Source: Pseudomonas sp. S09G 359 (GTDB lineage: Bacteria; Pseudomonadota; Gammaproteobacteria; Pseudomonadales; Pseudomonadaceae). From it: a stretch of DNA of 64,000 nucleotides. The translations under genes were made by a program, and so were the position numbers. The stretch lies in NCBI RefSeq assembly GCF_002843605.1, contig NZ_CP025263.1:4989501-5053500 (forward strand), in the 5' to 3' direction. The notes below the pieces were generated by a model. That model made no database searches, was not told the origin of the DNA, and was given only the letters and a program-made list of their open reading frames with translations. Shown here piece after piece: positions 36,544 through 46,580 of this stretch (position 1 is its first letter; each line of letters begins with the position of its first letter).

Positions 36544-37428
36544 GTGAAACCCGTCGACACCCTGTACCTGCTGGGGCTCGCTGCCATCTGGGGCGCGAGC
36601 TTTCTGTTCATGCGCATCATCGCGCCGGAAATCGGCGCGGTACCGACCGCGTTTTTCCGCGTGTCGATTGCCGCCGCCGGGTTGCTGGTGATCCTGGCGA
36701 TGCTGCGCGTGAGCTGGGATTTCCAGGGCAAGTTCAACACAGTCCTGCTGCTGGGGGTGATCAACTCCGGCATCCCGGCGACCATGTATTCAGTGGCGGC
36801 CCAAGTGCTGCCGGCGGGTTACTCGGCGATCTTCAATGCCACCACGCCATTGATGGGTGTGTTGATTGGCGGGCTGTTTTTCCACGAACGCATGACCGCC
36901 TCGAAGGTCGCCGGGGTATGCCTGGGCCTGTTGGGTGTTGGCGTACTCACCCGCGCCGGCCCGGTAGCGTTTGACCTGGAACTGTTGATGGGCGCCCTCG
37001 CCTGCCTGCTCGCCACCACTTGCTATGGCTTTGCCGGTTTCCTCGCACGGCGCTGGCTGGACCAGCGCGGTGGGCTGGACAGTCGCCTGTCAGCGCTGGG
37101 CAGCATGCTCGGCGCCACCCTGTTCCTGCTGCCGTTTTTTGCCTACAGCGCCATCAGCCATCCGCCCGCGAGCTGGGGCGGTTGGCAGGTGTGGGTGTCG
37201 CTGCTGGGGTTGGGGCTGGTGTGTACGGCGCTGGCCTACATTCTGTACTTCCGCTTGCTCTCGTCCATTGGCCCGGTGAAGTCCATGACCGTGACGTTCA
37301 TGATTCCGCCGTTCGGCGTACTGTGGGGCGCGCTGCTGCTGGATGAACCGCTGTCCATGGCGCACGTGTATGGCGGGGTGTTGATTGCGGGGGCATTGTG
37401 GCTAGTGTTGCGGCCGAAAAAAGCCTAG
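36544..37428 (+). CDS. EamA-family DMT transporter
   Basis: 294-residue membrane protein with ten helices in two EamA repeats; the N-terminus YLLGLAAIWGASFLFMRI and the end of repeat 2 (VYGGVLIAGALWLVL) are typical of the family. Predicted exporter of metabolites; substrate unknown. It starts at GTG 36544 with AGGA seven bases before it. The stop codon lies inside a hairpin shared with the convergent EamA gene. Confidence 0.84.
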   Translation: MKPVDTLYLLGLAAIWGASFLFMRIIAPEIGAVPTAFFRVSIAAAGLLVILAMLRVSWDFQGKFNTVLLLGVINSGIPATMYSVAAQVLPAGYSAIFNATTPLMGVLIGGLFFHERMTASKVAGVCLGLLGVGVLTRAGPVAFDLELLMGALACLLATTCYGFAGFLARRWLDQRGGLDSRLSALGSMLGATLFLLPFFAYSAISHPPASWGGWQVWVSLLGLGLVCTALAYILYFRLLSSIGPVKSMTVTFMIPPFGVLWGALLLDEPLSMAHVYGGVLIAGALWLVLRPKKA

Positions 37429-37449
37429 GCGCCAGTGCGGCGCCTAGGC
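37417..37449 (-). terminator. Terminator of the reverse-strand EamA gene, overlapping a coding end
   Basis: GCCTAGGCGCC (37423-37433) and its complement (37439-37449) with a five-base loop, followed on the reverse strand by six T residues. The stem contains the TAG stop codon of the forward gene. Confidence 0.8.
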
Positions 37450-37456
37450 CGGTCAA

Positions 37457-38317
37457 TCAACGTTTACGAAACACAAATACCAAGCCAATGATGATCAACC
37501 CCATCCCCAGCAGGCTCAGCAGCGCCAGTCGGTTGCCGAAGATCAGGTAGTCCATCACCGCCGTTACTGCCGGCACCAGGTAGAACAAGCTGGTGACATT
37601 GACCAGGTTGCCCCGGGCGATCAGGCGGTACAGCAACAGTGTCGCCAGCAACGACACCACCAGGCCCATCCACAGCACCGGCAGGTAAAAGCCGCTGCTG
37701 TGTTCAAAGTGCAACGGCTGAAACGGCACGAACACCGAACACAGCAGCAGCCCCGCCAGGTATTGCACCGGCAGCGTGCCCAGGGGGTTGTCGGTGATGC
37801 GCTTCTGCATGATCGAGCCGAAGGTCATGCTCGCCAGGGCCAGCAGCCCGAACACCATCCCGGCCAGGGACATGCCCGACAGCCCGATGCCCTGGTAAAC
37901 CACCATGATCAACCCCGCCAAGCCCAGGCCGAGGCCGAACATCCGACTTAATGACCGCCGGCGCTCTATCAGCACCACGGTAAGGATCGGCTGCACGCCC
38001 ATGATGGTCGCCATCACCCCCGGAGTGACTTTGAGGTCCAGGGCCAGCAGATAAAAAATCTGGTATGCCCCCAGCAACACCAACCCCGTCGCCGCCGCAT
38101 ACAGCATGGGCTTGCCGGGGCGTGGCAATTGCAACTTGAGGATCGGCACGAGGATGACCAGCCCAACCAGGGCAATGGCAAAACGCACCAGCAAAAAGGC
38201 AAAGGGCGAAGCATGCGCGAGGCCCAGTTTGGAGAAGATCGCCCCGCTGCTCCACAGCAAGACAAACAGGCTCGTCGAGGCCGCCGCGGCCACGGATTGT
38301 TTCGAAACAACAGACAT
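37457..38317 (-). CDS. EamA-family DMT transporter
   Basis: 286-residue ten-helix exporter of the EamA group, only distantly like its convergent neighbour. Helix 1 carries LFVLLWSSGAIFSKLGLAHA, and the end of repeat 2 is GMGLIIIGLVFVFRKR. The start at 38317 has AGGTGG upstream; a GTG three codons earlier overlaps that site. Likely an efflux carrier; substrate unknown. Confidence 0.84.
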   Translation of the reverse strand: MSVVSKQSVAAAASTSLFVLLWSSGAIFSKLGLAHASPFAFLLVRFAIALVGLVILVPILKLQLPRPGKPMLYAAATGLVLLGAYQIFYLLALDLKVTPGVMATIMGVQPILTVVLIERRRSLSRMFGLGLGLAGLIMVVYQGIGLSGMSLAGMVFGLLALASMTFGSIMQKRITDNPLGTLPVQYLAGLLLCSVFVPFQPLHFEHSSGFYLPVLWMGLVVSLLATLLLYRLIARGNLVNVTSLFYLVPAVTAVMDYLIFGNRLALLSLLGMGLIIIGLVFVFRKR

Positions 38318-38735
38318 GGTTACCACCTGTAATCAGGCAAAAAAAGCCGATTCAGCAATTGCTGAGATTCAGTAGTTTTTCAGGCAGGCAGAGGGGACCA
38401 GCAACGCGCTGATCAGCCCGAAATGCCAACACCCGGCGGTGATACGACTGCGTACACCGGCGTGCTACTGACAGGTGGGGGGTAGTGACTGATCTGCGCA
38501 GGCTGCTTGTTCGCGCACGGCACGACTGCAGCGTTGACCGCTGAATCGACTACCGCTATGCGCAGGGAAGCTGGCATGTGCTGATCTTTTTGAAGGGAGA
38601 AAGACCAGAGGACTATAACCAGCCCGCGACATGTTTTGCAATCACTTGCCCAACGGGTTTTGCGTGGAGGAGTTTTCACGTTGAGCGGGGCGAGCCGTCG
38701 CTATAATGCCGAGCCGTTTTTTCCAAGGATTACCC
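38318..38735. other. Intergenic region EamA / CPBP protease
   Basis: 418 bases between divergent genes. Apart from the CPBP promoter at its end and short GC-rich inverted segments I see no gene, REP or RNA element. A reverse ORF at 38413-38679 lacks a ribosome site and family-like features. Confidence 0.45.
38681..38707 (+). promoter_or_regulatory. Promoter of the CPBP protease gene
   Basis: A consensus -10 TATAAT (38702-38707), with TTGAGC (38681-38686) at a short 15-base spacing as -35. The leader would be about 22 bases, which supports the start at 38736 rather than the in-frame ATG at 38706. Confidence 0.6.
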
Positions 38736-39527
38736 ATGATTGCACTGCCCTGGCTGTACCTGGCGCTTCTCTCCCTCGGCTATGGGCTGGCCCTGGCCTA
38801 CGGGCAACTGGGCGCGCTGGCGCTGGTGTCGGTCGCCCTGCTGCTGATCGCCGGGTACGCCGTGCGCCAGCAGCGCACCCCTTGGGCGCGCTACCTCGGA
38901 CACGGCTTGTTTATCGTGCTGGCCTTGAGCCTGGCGATGCACTGGCTGCCGGGCTTCTACAACGGGCGCGGCATCGGCTCGCAGCGTTTTACCGCCGACG
39001 CGGTGCCGTTCTCGATGTACCTGAACCAGGACAAACCGCTGATCGGCTTCTGGCTGCTGCTGGCCTGCCCGTGGATCGTGGCGCGGCGCAGCCTGCGCCT
39101 GTCGATCTGCGTCGCCGCCGTAGCCCTGACCCTCACCGCCATCGCCGCGCTGGGCGGCGCCACCTTGCTGGGCGTGATCAGTTGGGCACCGAAATGGCCG
39201 GAACAGGCCTGGCTGTGGGTGCTCAATAACCTGCTGCTGGTAACCCTGGTGGAAGAGGCCCTGTTCCGTGGCTATATCCAGGGCGGCTTGCGCCTGCGCT
39301 TCAAGCACCTGCCCTACGGCGAGAACCTCGCCTTGCTGCTGGCCTCGCTGCTGTTTGGCCTGGCGCACCTCGGCGCAGGCTGGCACTGGGTGCTGCTGGC
39401 GAGCATCGCCGGGGTCGGTTATGGGCTGGCGTATCGCTTCGGGGGGTTAGGGGCGGCGGTGGCCACGCACTTTGGCTTGAACCTGCTGCACTTCGGGCTG
39501 TTCACCTATCCGATGCTGGCGGGCTGA
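38736..39527 (+). CDS. CPBP-family intramembrane metalloprotease
   Basis: 263-residue membrane protease of the CAAX/bacteriocin-processing type, with the three motifs in order: EEALFRG near residue 172, FGLAHL near 207 and HFGLN near 248, set in membrane helices. The Glu pair and His residues bind the catalytic zinc or act as general base. Pseudomonad targets are unknown; relatives confer bacteriocin immunity or process membrane proteins. AAGGAT precedes the ATG, and a clear terminator follows. Confidence 0.88.
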   Translation: MIALPWLYLALLSLGYGLALAYGQLGALALVSVALLLIAGYAVRQQRTPWARYLGHGLFIVLALSLAMHWLPGFYNGRGIGSQRFTADAVPFSMYLNQDKPLIGFWLLLACPWIVARRSLRLSICVAAVALTLTAIAALGGATLLGVISWAPKWPEQAWLWVLNNLLLVTLVEEALFRGYIQGGLRLRFKHLPYGENLALLLASLLFGLAHLGAGWHWVLLASIAGVGYGLAYRFGGLGAAVATHFGLNLLHFGLFTYPMLAG

Positions 39528-39551
39528 ACCCACTCGTTTTGACCCGACACT

Positions 39552-39583
39552 AAAGCCGCCTTAAAGGCGGCTTTGGCGTTTTT
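39552..39583 (+). terminator. Terminator after the CPBP gene
   Basis: AAAGCCGCC and GGCGGCTTT form a nine-base stem with a five-base loop, followed by GGCG and a T-run. It insulates the following glycan locus. Confidence 0.88.
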
Positions 39584-39785
39584 ACCACCCCGCCAACCCC
39601 TCTTACCTAGCCGAACGGTCAGTAGTCGGCCGCCGCCCCGTTGGGCAGAATCGCCCCTTCGTACTCAACCCACCCCACACGACCCGGTTTCCACGCACTC
39701 ACACGCCTGGCACTGCGTTGAAGGCTGCTGTGCACCCGCGTTTCAGGGGCAGCGTTTATTGATCGTTATACAAGAAGCCATGCTC

Positions 39786-40937
39786 ATGCCCCTCAAGACA
39801 CTGTCCATTTTCGGTACCCGCCCGGAAGCCATAAAAATGGCACCGATGGTTATCCACCTCGCGAACGACGACCGTTTTCACTCGAAAATATGTGTCACGG
39901 CGCAACACCGGGAAATGCTGGATCAAGTGCTTGAGCTGTTCGGACTGGTGCCGGACTATGACCTGAATATCATGAAGGCCGATCAGAACCTGACGGACGT
40001 GACGACGGCCATTATTCAGGGGTTGCAAACCGTACTGGCGGACTTCAAACCGGACGTGATCCTTGTGCATGGCGATACCGCGACCACGTTCGCCGCAAGC
40101 CTGGCAGCTTATTACCAACAGATACCTGTCGCGCATATCGAAGCCGGGTTGCGCACCCATGACCTCTACTCGCCCTGGCCCGAGGAAGGCAACCGGCGCC
40201 TGACCGGCAGCCTGGCGTCGATGCATTTTGCACCCACTCAAACCTGCCGGCAGAACTTGCTCAACGAGGGTGCTGCAGCCGAGCGTATTCATGTGACGGG
40301 CAACACGGTGATCGATGCGTTGCTCAGTGTGGTAGAAAAACTGCGCGCCCCGACATCGCCACTGCGTACCCGCCTGGACCAGCAATTTGCCTTCCTGCCC
40401 CACGGCCAGCGGATGGTATTGGTGACAGGCCATCGCCGGGAAAACTTTGGCGGCGGCCTGGAACGTATCTGCCAGGCCCTGGCTGAAACCGCCGCCAGCT
40501 TCCCGCAAGTCGCCTTCGTTTACCCCGTGCACCTGAACCCGAATGTGCAGGAGCCGGTGCAACGGCTGCTGGCGGGCATCAGCAATGTGCACCTGATCGA
40601 GCCGCAGGACTACCTGCCGTTTGTGTACTTGATGACCCGCGCCTACCTGATTCTCACCGACTCCGGCGGCATCCAGGAGGAAGCACCCGCGCTGGGTACA
40701 CCCGTGCTGGTGATGCGCGATACCACCGAACGCCCCGAAGCAGTCGCTGCCGGGACCGTCAGGCTGGTGGGTACCGAGGTTTCGAACATTGCTCATCACC
40801 TCAAAGAGTTGCTCAGCAACGAAGCGGCCTATCGAACAATGAGCACTGCCCACAACCCCTACGGCGACGGCAATGCGTGCAAACGCATTGGCGAAATACT
40901 CGCCGCCACCTGGAGCAAAAGCGTGGCGGCGGCATGA
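39786..40937 (+). CDS. wecB: UDP-N-acetylglucosamine 2-epimerase (non-hydrolysing)
   Basis: 383-residue cytoplasmic enzyme that interconverts UDP-GlcNAc and UDP-ManNAc. Motifs: [12 protein letters not shown] at residues 9-20, [14 protein letters not shown] near 95, [18 protein letters not shown] near 118 and the active-site [19 protein letters not shown] near 290. Length is normal for WecB (about 375). An ATG two codons earlier (39780) is equally possible; the ribosome site AAGAAG is weak. The stop overlaps the start of wecC (ATGA), so the pair is translationally coupled and starts the glycan operon. Confidence 0.93.
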   Translation: MPLKTLSIFGTRPEAIKMAPMVIHLANDDRFHSKICVTAQHREMLDQVLELFGLVPDYDLNIMKADQNLTDVTTAIIQGLQTVLADFKPDVILVHGDTATTFAASLAAYYQQIPVAHIEAGLRTHDLYSPWPEEGNRRLTGSLASMHFAPTQTCRQNLLNEGAAAERIHVTGNTVIDALLSVVEKLRAPTSPLRTRLDQQFAFLPHGQRMVLVTGHRRENFGGGLERICQALAETAASFPQVAFVYPVHLNPNVQEPVQRLLAGISNVHLIEPQDYLPFVYLMTRAYLILTDSGGIQEEAPALGTPVLVMRDTTERPEAVAAGTVRLVGTEVSNIAHHLKELLSNEAAYRTMSTAHNPYGDGNACKRIGEILAATWSKSVAAA

Positions 40938-42196
40938 GCGTTTTGAAGCTATGTGTGATCGGCATGGGTTACATCGGCCTGCCTACCGCCGCTATTTTTG
41001 CCGCCCATCAACGGCAGGTCGTTGGCGTGGATATCAACCCGCGCACCGTGGGCATCATCAACCGTGGCCAGGTGCATATCGTCGAGCCGGAGCTGGACCG
41101 CCTGGTGCACTCGGTGGTCAGCCAAGGTTACCTGCGTGCAACCACCCGGCCGGAAGCCGCGGATGCCTTCCTGATTGCGGTACCCACGCCCTTCCTGGAA
41201 AACCGTGAGCCGGACCTGAGCTATATCGAAGCCGCCAGTCGTGCCATTGCCCCCGTGCTGAAAAAGAACGACCTCGTGGTACTGGAGTCGACGTCGCCGG
41301 TCGGCACCACCGAACTCATGGCGCAATGGCTGGCCAATGCCCGCCCGGACCTGACCTTTCCTACAACCCATGGAGAAGCCAGCAACATTCGTATAGCCCA
41401 CTGCCCCGAGCGTGTATTGCCGGGCCATGTCTTGCGCGAGCTGGTCACCAATGATCGGATTATCGGCGGCATGACCGCTGCCTGCTCAGCCGCCGCCGCA
41501 CAGCTATACCAGCAGGTTGTAAAAGGCCAGTGCATCGTCACCGACGCACGCACCGCCGAGATGTGCAAGCTGACGGAAAACAGTTTTCGCGACGTCAATA
41601 TCGCCTTCGCCAATGAACTCTCGATGATCTGCGCGCAGTTGAAGATCGACCCGTGGGAGCTGATCCGCCTGGCCAACCATCACCCACGCGTAAACATCCT
41701 GCAGCCGGGGCCAGGGGTCGGCGGGCACTGTATTGCGGTCGACCCGTGGTTCATCGTGGCTAAAACGCCAGGCTTGGCGCGGTTGATCCGCACTGCGCGC
41801 GAGGTCAACGACAGCAAACCGCAATGGGTCATCCAACAGGTCAAGCTGGCGGTGGCGAACCTGTTGTTCAGGCGACCGGGTTTGTATGCGCATGACGTAC
41901 GAATTGCCTGTTATGGCTTGGCATTCAAAGCGGATATCGATGACCTGCGCGAAAGCCCCGCGCTGGGCATCGCCCGCCGGTTGGCCAAGGAGCTGGGCGT
42001 AAAGCTGCTACTGGTTGAACCGAATATCGAGGTGCTGCCCGCCGACCTGCTCGAGCATTCCCTGGCCGATACCGCCAGTGCCTGGAGTAACGCACACATT
42101 CACGTGCTGTTGGTGCGGCACCGTGAGTTCAGCGCCATACCCGCGTCGCGTGACAGCGAGACAGTCATCGATGCCGCCGGCGTGCTGGCGTACTGA
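40934..42196 (+). CDS. wecC: UDP-N-acetyl-D-mannosamine dehydrogenase
   Basis: 420-residue NAD-dependent enzyme oxidising UDP-ManNAc to UDP-ManNAcA in two steps. The Rossmann loop [13 protein letters not shown] is at residues 9-21, the substrate-binding [20 protein letters not shown] near 210, the catalytic Cys in [14 protein letters not shown] near 265, and [17 protein letters not shown] near 330. Together with wecB it supplies ManNAcA, the acidic sugar of enterobacterial common antigen and many O-antigens. The next gene starts 13 bases after its stop. Confidence 0.93.
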   Translation: MSVLKLCVIGMGYIGLPTAAIFAAHQRQVVGVDINPRTVGIINRGQVHIVEPELDRLVHSVVSQGYLRATTRPEAADAFLIAVPTPFLENREPDLSYIEAASRAIAPVLKKNDLVVLESTSPVGTTELMAQWLANARPDLTFPTTHGEASNIRIAHCPERVLPGHVLRELVTNDRIIGGMTAACSAAAAQLYQQVVKGQCIVTDARTAEMCKLTENSFRDVNIAFANELSMICAQLKIDPWELIRLANHHPRVNILQPGPGVGGHCIAVDPWFIVAKTPGLARLIRTAREVNDSKPQWVIQQVKLAVANLLFRRPGLYAHDVRIACYGLAFKADIDDLRESPALGIARRLAKELGVKLLLVEPNIEVLPADLLEHSLADTASAWSNAHIHVLLVRHREFSAIPASRDSETVIDAAGVLAY

Positions 42197-42209
42197 GCGA
42201 GTATCAAGG

Positions 42210-45200
42210 ATGGATAACCCACAACCGCTTGCCAATACCCACGACCGCGTGATGGAAGCTTATTACGGCAAGCTGGGTGATGATTTCATGCGGCAGACAC
42301 GGGCACGGATCCATTGGATCTGCGCGCAGGTCGTCGGCCAAACTGTCATCGACGTCGGCTGCTCCCAAGGCATCATCCCCGTGCTGCTGGCCCGCGAAGG
42401 TCACAGGGTCACGGGGGTGGATAACAACGCCAAGGCCATCGAAGAGGCCAGCGATTACCTGCGTGCAGAGCCCGAACATGTGCAGCAGAAGGTTGGCTAC
42501 GTGCACGCAGACTTTATGTCGCTGGACACCCAGGGGGCCGAACCCGACAGCATCGTGATCAGTGAAGTGCTTGAACATCTGATCCACCCGCACGCCTTCA
42601 TCGAGAAGGCCGCGTCAATGCTCAAGCCCGGTGGCCACCTGATCATTACCGTGCCGTTCGGGGTGAATGATTACATTGACCACAAGCACACGTTCTACCT
42701 GCTGGAGCCGTTTCGGTTGCTGAGCACACACTTGCAGGTGGTGCAGGTCGAAATACTCGGTAAGTGGGTGGGAATGGTCGCGGCCAAGACCGAGCCTGGG
42801 ACCGACGCGCTGGGAACAGCGCATATTCGCCAGTTGGAGCGTGCTTTTGAGTCAGTCGAGCGCAGCCTGCGTAGCACCGCGGACGTCGCACGAAAACAAC
42901 TCGAACAGGCCAACCAGAAGTACCGCGCGGTCACCGAACACCTGCACCAGCTTAAAACCGACCTTGCGCTGTCTACCGAGTACAACGCCGGGCAACAACA
43001 GCAAATAGCGGCCCTTACCGCCAGCCTGCAGCGTGCGGATGCCAAGTGCCACTTGCTGCAAAACCGATTGATCAAGACCCTGGCAAGCACGACCTATCAA
43101 CTGGGTTATCAACTGCGGATGGGGGCGAATTCGCTTCGCGAGTTCCTGCAGTTGCCGACGGCCCTGTTCAACCTGTACCTGCAGGCCCGCACACGCCGAA
43201 AATCATCCACGGGGATTGAGACGCACACCCCCTCATCACCGAGCCACACCCCTTTGCCCGTAACGCCGGCCCCCATGCCTGTGGCGGATGCCAAATACGT
43301 ACGCAAGCAACTGTTGATCGGCCCCGAAGACACGGCCAAGCCCTTCAAGATTGCCTGCGTGATGGACAGCTTTACCCATGAAGCCTACCGGTATGAAAGC
43401 GACTTGGTGCAACTGACCCCGGACCAGAGCCTGGCCGAGTTGCAAGCGTTCCGTCCCGACCTGCTGTTTATCGAGTCCGCCTGGCGCGGCCAGGATGACC
43501 GCTGGAAAAACAAAATCGCCCAGAACAGCGCAGAACTTCGCGCCGCCCTGCAGTGGTGCCGGGAACATAAAGTCCCTACGGTGTTCTGGAACAAAGAAGA
43601 CCCGGTGCATTTCGAGACGTTCCTGGGTACCGCCAAGCAGTTCGACCTGGTGTTCACTACGGATATCGACTGTATTCACCGCTATAAAGCCGCGCTGGGG
43701 CATGAGCGTGTCTACCTGCTGCCCTTCGCCTGCCAACCGGCGATGCATAACCCGATCGAGCTGTATGAGCGCAAGGATGCGTTCTGCTTCGCGGGTGCTT
43801 ATTACACCCGTTACACCGAGCGGGCCCGGGACCTGGAACACTTCGTCAGAGACCTGCGTGGCGTGCGGCCGTTGGAGATATTCGACCGCAACCTCGGTAA
43901 ACCAGACGCCAACTATCAGTTTCCGGCCGATTATCGTGGCCACATCGTCGGCACCTTGAATGCGGCGCAGATGGACCTGGCCTACAAGGGCTACCGGTAT
44001 GCGCTCAACCTCAATTCGATCAAGCAATCGCAATCCATGTTCGCCCGCCGCGTGTATGAACTGCTTGGGTCCAACACCCTGACCGTGAGTAATTTTTCTC
44101 GCGGCCTGCGTGTGCTATTCGGGGATCTGGTGATTTGTACCGACAGCAGCCAGGAAGCATTACGACGCCTCGCCTCTCCCACTGAACACGCCAAACTGCG
44201 CTTGGCCGGCCTGCGCAAGGTGATGCAGGAACATACCTACGCCCACCGTTTGAACTATGTGATGAGCAAGGTGACAAGCCGCCTGCAGGAGGTGGCTCTG
44301 CCGACGATTTGCCTGGTCGCGGAGGCTGTCAACGAGGCCCAGCTGCAGGCGCTCACCGGTCATTTGCAACGTCAGCGCTACACCCACGTCACCCTGCATG
44401 TGGTGGTAAACGACTCGACCACCAGGCAGCCCCTCTGCGGTGATCCTCGGTTGCACCTGATCACCCGCAAACAACTGGGCCAGCTCACCCTCGGCGAACT
44501 GGCAAACGGTGCGCAGTGGCTGGGTTTCCTGGTGGCCGTGGATTACTACGGCCCCAACTACCTGCTCGACCTCGCCTTGGCTACGCGTTACAGCAAGGCG
44601 CAGGTGATCGGCAAAACAACCTACCATAGCGCAGACACACTGGGCATCCATCTGAAGAATCCTGGCCAGGAATACCGCTGCGTCAAAGAGATAGCGATAC
44701 GCCGCGCCTTGATCAGCACTTCGTCGGTGGCTCAGGCGCTCGCCCATGATTGGCTGGGAAAGCTCCCAGCCCTCACCTATAGCCACCCGCAATCCCTGGC
44801 GATCGACGCGTTCAACTACTGTGAAAATGCCGCCGGCAACGACCTGCAGCATGTCGTCGGCGTGGTGGACGACCTTGCTCTGAACACGGGCATCAGCCTT
44901 CACCAGCTCCAATGCAGCAGTGAAGCCATCCCCGCACAGGGCCTGACCGCCAACGGCCCGCAGACCCAAGGCCCGGGCCTGGCGCAACTGTTCGGCCCGC
45001 TGCGCAGCAAGCACCTGCAAGCGCAGGTCGAAGGCAATACCTGGCAGCTGCACTCGTCGCTCGCGGACGGAAAACACGAGTACTACTACGCCCGCCAAGA
45101 ATTGTGCATTAACGAACTGGAGGGGGATGGTTGCACGTTAAGGCTGCTGCTCGATGCCTCCCCAGGCCTGAACCTGCAGCTGGTTGTGCTGTTTCTCGAT

Positions 45201-46580
45201 GCGCAGAAACAACGTATCAGCTACGTCATGCAACTGGCTAATCGCAACCAAACCTGGGATGTGCCGCCGGAAACCGCTTACCTTCGCCTGGGCTTGCGCG
45301 CCTTTGGCAGCGGCAGCACGACGATCAAGGCGCTGATTCAAGGGCAACGCGACACCCCGCCCTCCACCCTGCTCACTCAGGCCACGCACCTATTGCTGAC
45401 TAACCACTACCCAGCCAATGACGACCTGTACCGCAATGGTTTTATTCATACGCGCATCAAGGCGTATCAGGAACAGGGACTGGCAGTAGACATCTTTCGC
45501 CTGCGCCCCAACGAGCCGGTCAGTTATCACGAGTTTGAAAATGTCGATGTGATGAGCGGCCCCGGTATGGCCCTGGCGAACCTGCTCGACGCCGGGCACT
45601 ACAGGTCGATACTGGTGCACTTCCTCGACCCGCAGATGTGGGAAACACTTCGCCGGTATCTGCCTGGTATTCAGGTAATTGCCTGGGTGCATGGCGCGGA
45701 GATCCAACCCTGGTGGCGCCGGGCTTACAACTACAGCAGCGATGAGCAGTTGCAACTGGCCAAGCTCGACAGTGAACGCCGCATGAGTTTCTGGCGCAGC
45801 CTCCTGAACCCCATGTCGCCTAACCTGCAACTGGTATTCGTGTCCCAGCAGTTTGCCGAAGAAGTGATGGAGGACCTGGGGTTCAGGCTACCGCAGAGCC
45901 AATATCGGATAATCCACAACCCCATCGATACGCGGCTGTTTTCCTTCGAGGAAAAACCTCTGGAGCAGCGCAAGAAAATCCTCTCGATCCGCCCCTATGT
46001 ATCACGCACCTACGCCAACGACCTGAGCGTCAAAGCCATTCAACTGCTGGCGACCAAGCCATGGTTCAACGAGCTTGAATTCCTGCTGGTCGGCGACGGG
46101 CCGTTATTCGAAGAGACACTCGCGCCGCTGCGGCAATACCCGAACATCAAGATTGAAAAGCGTTACCTGAAACAAACCGAGATCGCCGACTTGCACAAGC
46201 ACTACGGGGTGTTTCTGTGTCCCAGCCGAATGGACACTCAAGGGGTGTCGCGGGATGAGGCAATGGCTTCGGGCCTGGTTCCTGTTACCAATCGGGTCGG
46301 GGCGATTCCTGAATTTGTGGATGACGCGTGTGGCTTTTTGTCCGAGCCGGAACATTTCATCGGGCTCTGCGAGGCAATCGAAACACTGTTTTTCAACCCG
46401 CAAATGTTCAGGGCAAAGTCGTTGAGCGCCAGGCAGCGAGTGCTTGCGCAAAGAGCTATGCCATTGGTCACAGCCTCCGAACTGAGCCTTATAAGAGACC
46501 CCCACGGTGAGCAAAGAAGTAAAGGCACTGCAACACAGCATCCTGTCGACACTCAGTTGGTGCGCACAGTTGGGCCATAA
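42210..46580 (+). CDS. Giant methyltransferase / CgeB-like / GT4 glycosyltransferase fusion
   Basis: 1456-residue soluble protein made of several enzymes. Residues 1-200: SAM methyltransferase (VIDVGCSQGIIPVLLAREG, then LKPGGHLIITVPFG). About 203-297: heptad-rich coiled coil (HIRQLERAFESVERSLRST). A Pro/Thr/Ser linker follows to 370. About 375-690: CgeB-like glycosyltransferase (WNKEDPVHFETFLGTAKQFD, GSNTLTVSNFSRG). About 697-860: an alpha/beta module resembling a degenerate GT2 domain (TICLVAEAVNEAQLQ). About 934-1044: a beta-rich module of sugar-binding look. About 1057-1410: GT4 transferase (RPYVSRTYANDLSVKAIQLL, PSRMDTQGVSRDEAMASGL). It probably builds and methylates a surface glycan. No membrane helix is present. 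The next frame starts inside its last 74 bases. Confidence 0.85.
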   Translation: MDNPQPLANTHDRVMEAYYGKLGDDFMRQTRARIHWICAQVVGQTVIDVGCSQGIIPVLLAREGHRVTGVDNNAKAIEEASDYLRAEPEHVQQKVGYVHADFMSLDTQGAEPDSIVISEVLEHLIHPHAFIEKAASMLKPGGHLIITVPFGVNDYIDHKHTFYLLEPFRLLSTHLQVVQVEILGKWVGMVAAKTEPGTDALGTAHIRQLERAFESVERSLRSTADVARKQLEQANQKYRAVTEHLHQLKTDLALSTEYNAGQQQQIAALTASLQRADAKCHLLQNRLIKTLASTTYQLGYQLRMGANSLREFLQLPTALFNLYLQARTRRKSSTGIETHTPSSPSHTPLPVTPAPMPVADAKYVRKQLLIGPEDTAKPFKIACVMDSFTHEAYRYESDLVQLTPDQSLAELQAFRPDLLFIESAWRGQDDRWKNKIAQNSAELRAALQWCREHKVPTVFWNKEDPVHFETFLGTAKQFDLVFTTDIDCIHRYKAALGHERVYLLPFACQPAMHNPIELYERKDAFCFAGAYYTRYTERARDLEHFVRDLRGVRPLEIFDRNLGKPDANYQFPADYRGHIVGTLNAAQMDLAYKGYRYALNLNSIKQSQSMFARRVYELLGSNTLTVSNFSRGLRVLFGDLVICTDSSQEALRRLASPTEHAKLRLAGLRKVMQEHTYAHRLNYVMSKVTSRLQEVALPTICLVAEAVNEAQLQALTGHLQRQRYTHVTLHVVVNDSTTRQPLCGDPRLHLITRKQLGQLTLGELANGAQWLGFLVAVDYYGPNYLLDLALATRYSKAQVIGKTTYHSADTLGIHLKNPGQEYRCVKEIAIRRALISTSSVAQALAHDWLGKLPALTYSHPQSLAIDAFNYCENAAGNDLQHVVGVVDDLALNTGISLHQLQCSSEAIPAQGLTANGPQTQGPGLAQLFGPLRSKHLQAQVEGNTWQLHSSLADGKHEYYYARQELCINELEGDGCTLRLLLDASPGLNLQLVVLFLDAQKQRISYVMQLANRNQTWDVPPETAYLRLGLRAFGSGSTTIKALIQGQRDTPPSTLLTQATHLLLTNHYPANDDLYRNGFIHTRIKAYQEQGLAVDIFRLRPNEPVSYHEFENVDVMSGPGMALANLLDAGHYRSILVHFLDPQMWETLRRYLPGIQVIAWVHGAEIQPWWRRAYNYSSDEQLQLAKLDSERRMSFWRSLLNPMSPNLQLVFVSQQFAEEVMEDLGFRLPQSQYRIIHNPIDTRLFSFEEKPLEQRKKILSIRPYVSRTYANDLSVKAIQLLATKPWFNELEFLLVGDGPLFEETLAPLRQYPNIKIEKRYLKQTEIADLHKHYGVFLCPSRMDTQGVSRDEAMASGLVPVTNRVGAIPEFVDDACGFLSEPEHFIGLCEAIETLFFNPQMFRAKSLSARQRVLAQRAMPLVTASELSLIRDPHGEQRSKGTATQHPVDTQLVRTVGP

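Noticed and set aside
38413..38679. 88-codon reverse ORF upstream of the CPBP gene
   Set aside because: No ribosome site, no conserved-looking segment, Pro/Val/Ser-rich chance frame.
39708..39724. Sigma-54-like TGGCAC...TTG upstream of wecB
   Set aside because: The spacing to the TTG is one base short and the required GC of the -12 element is missing.
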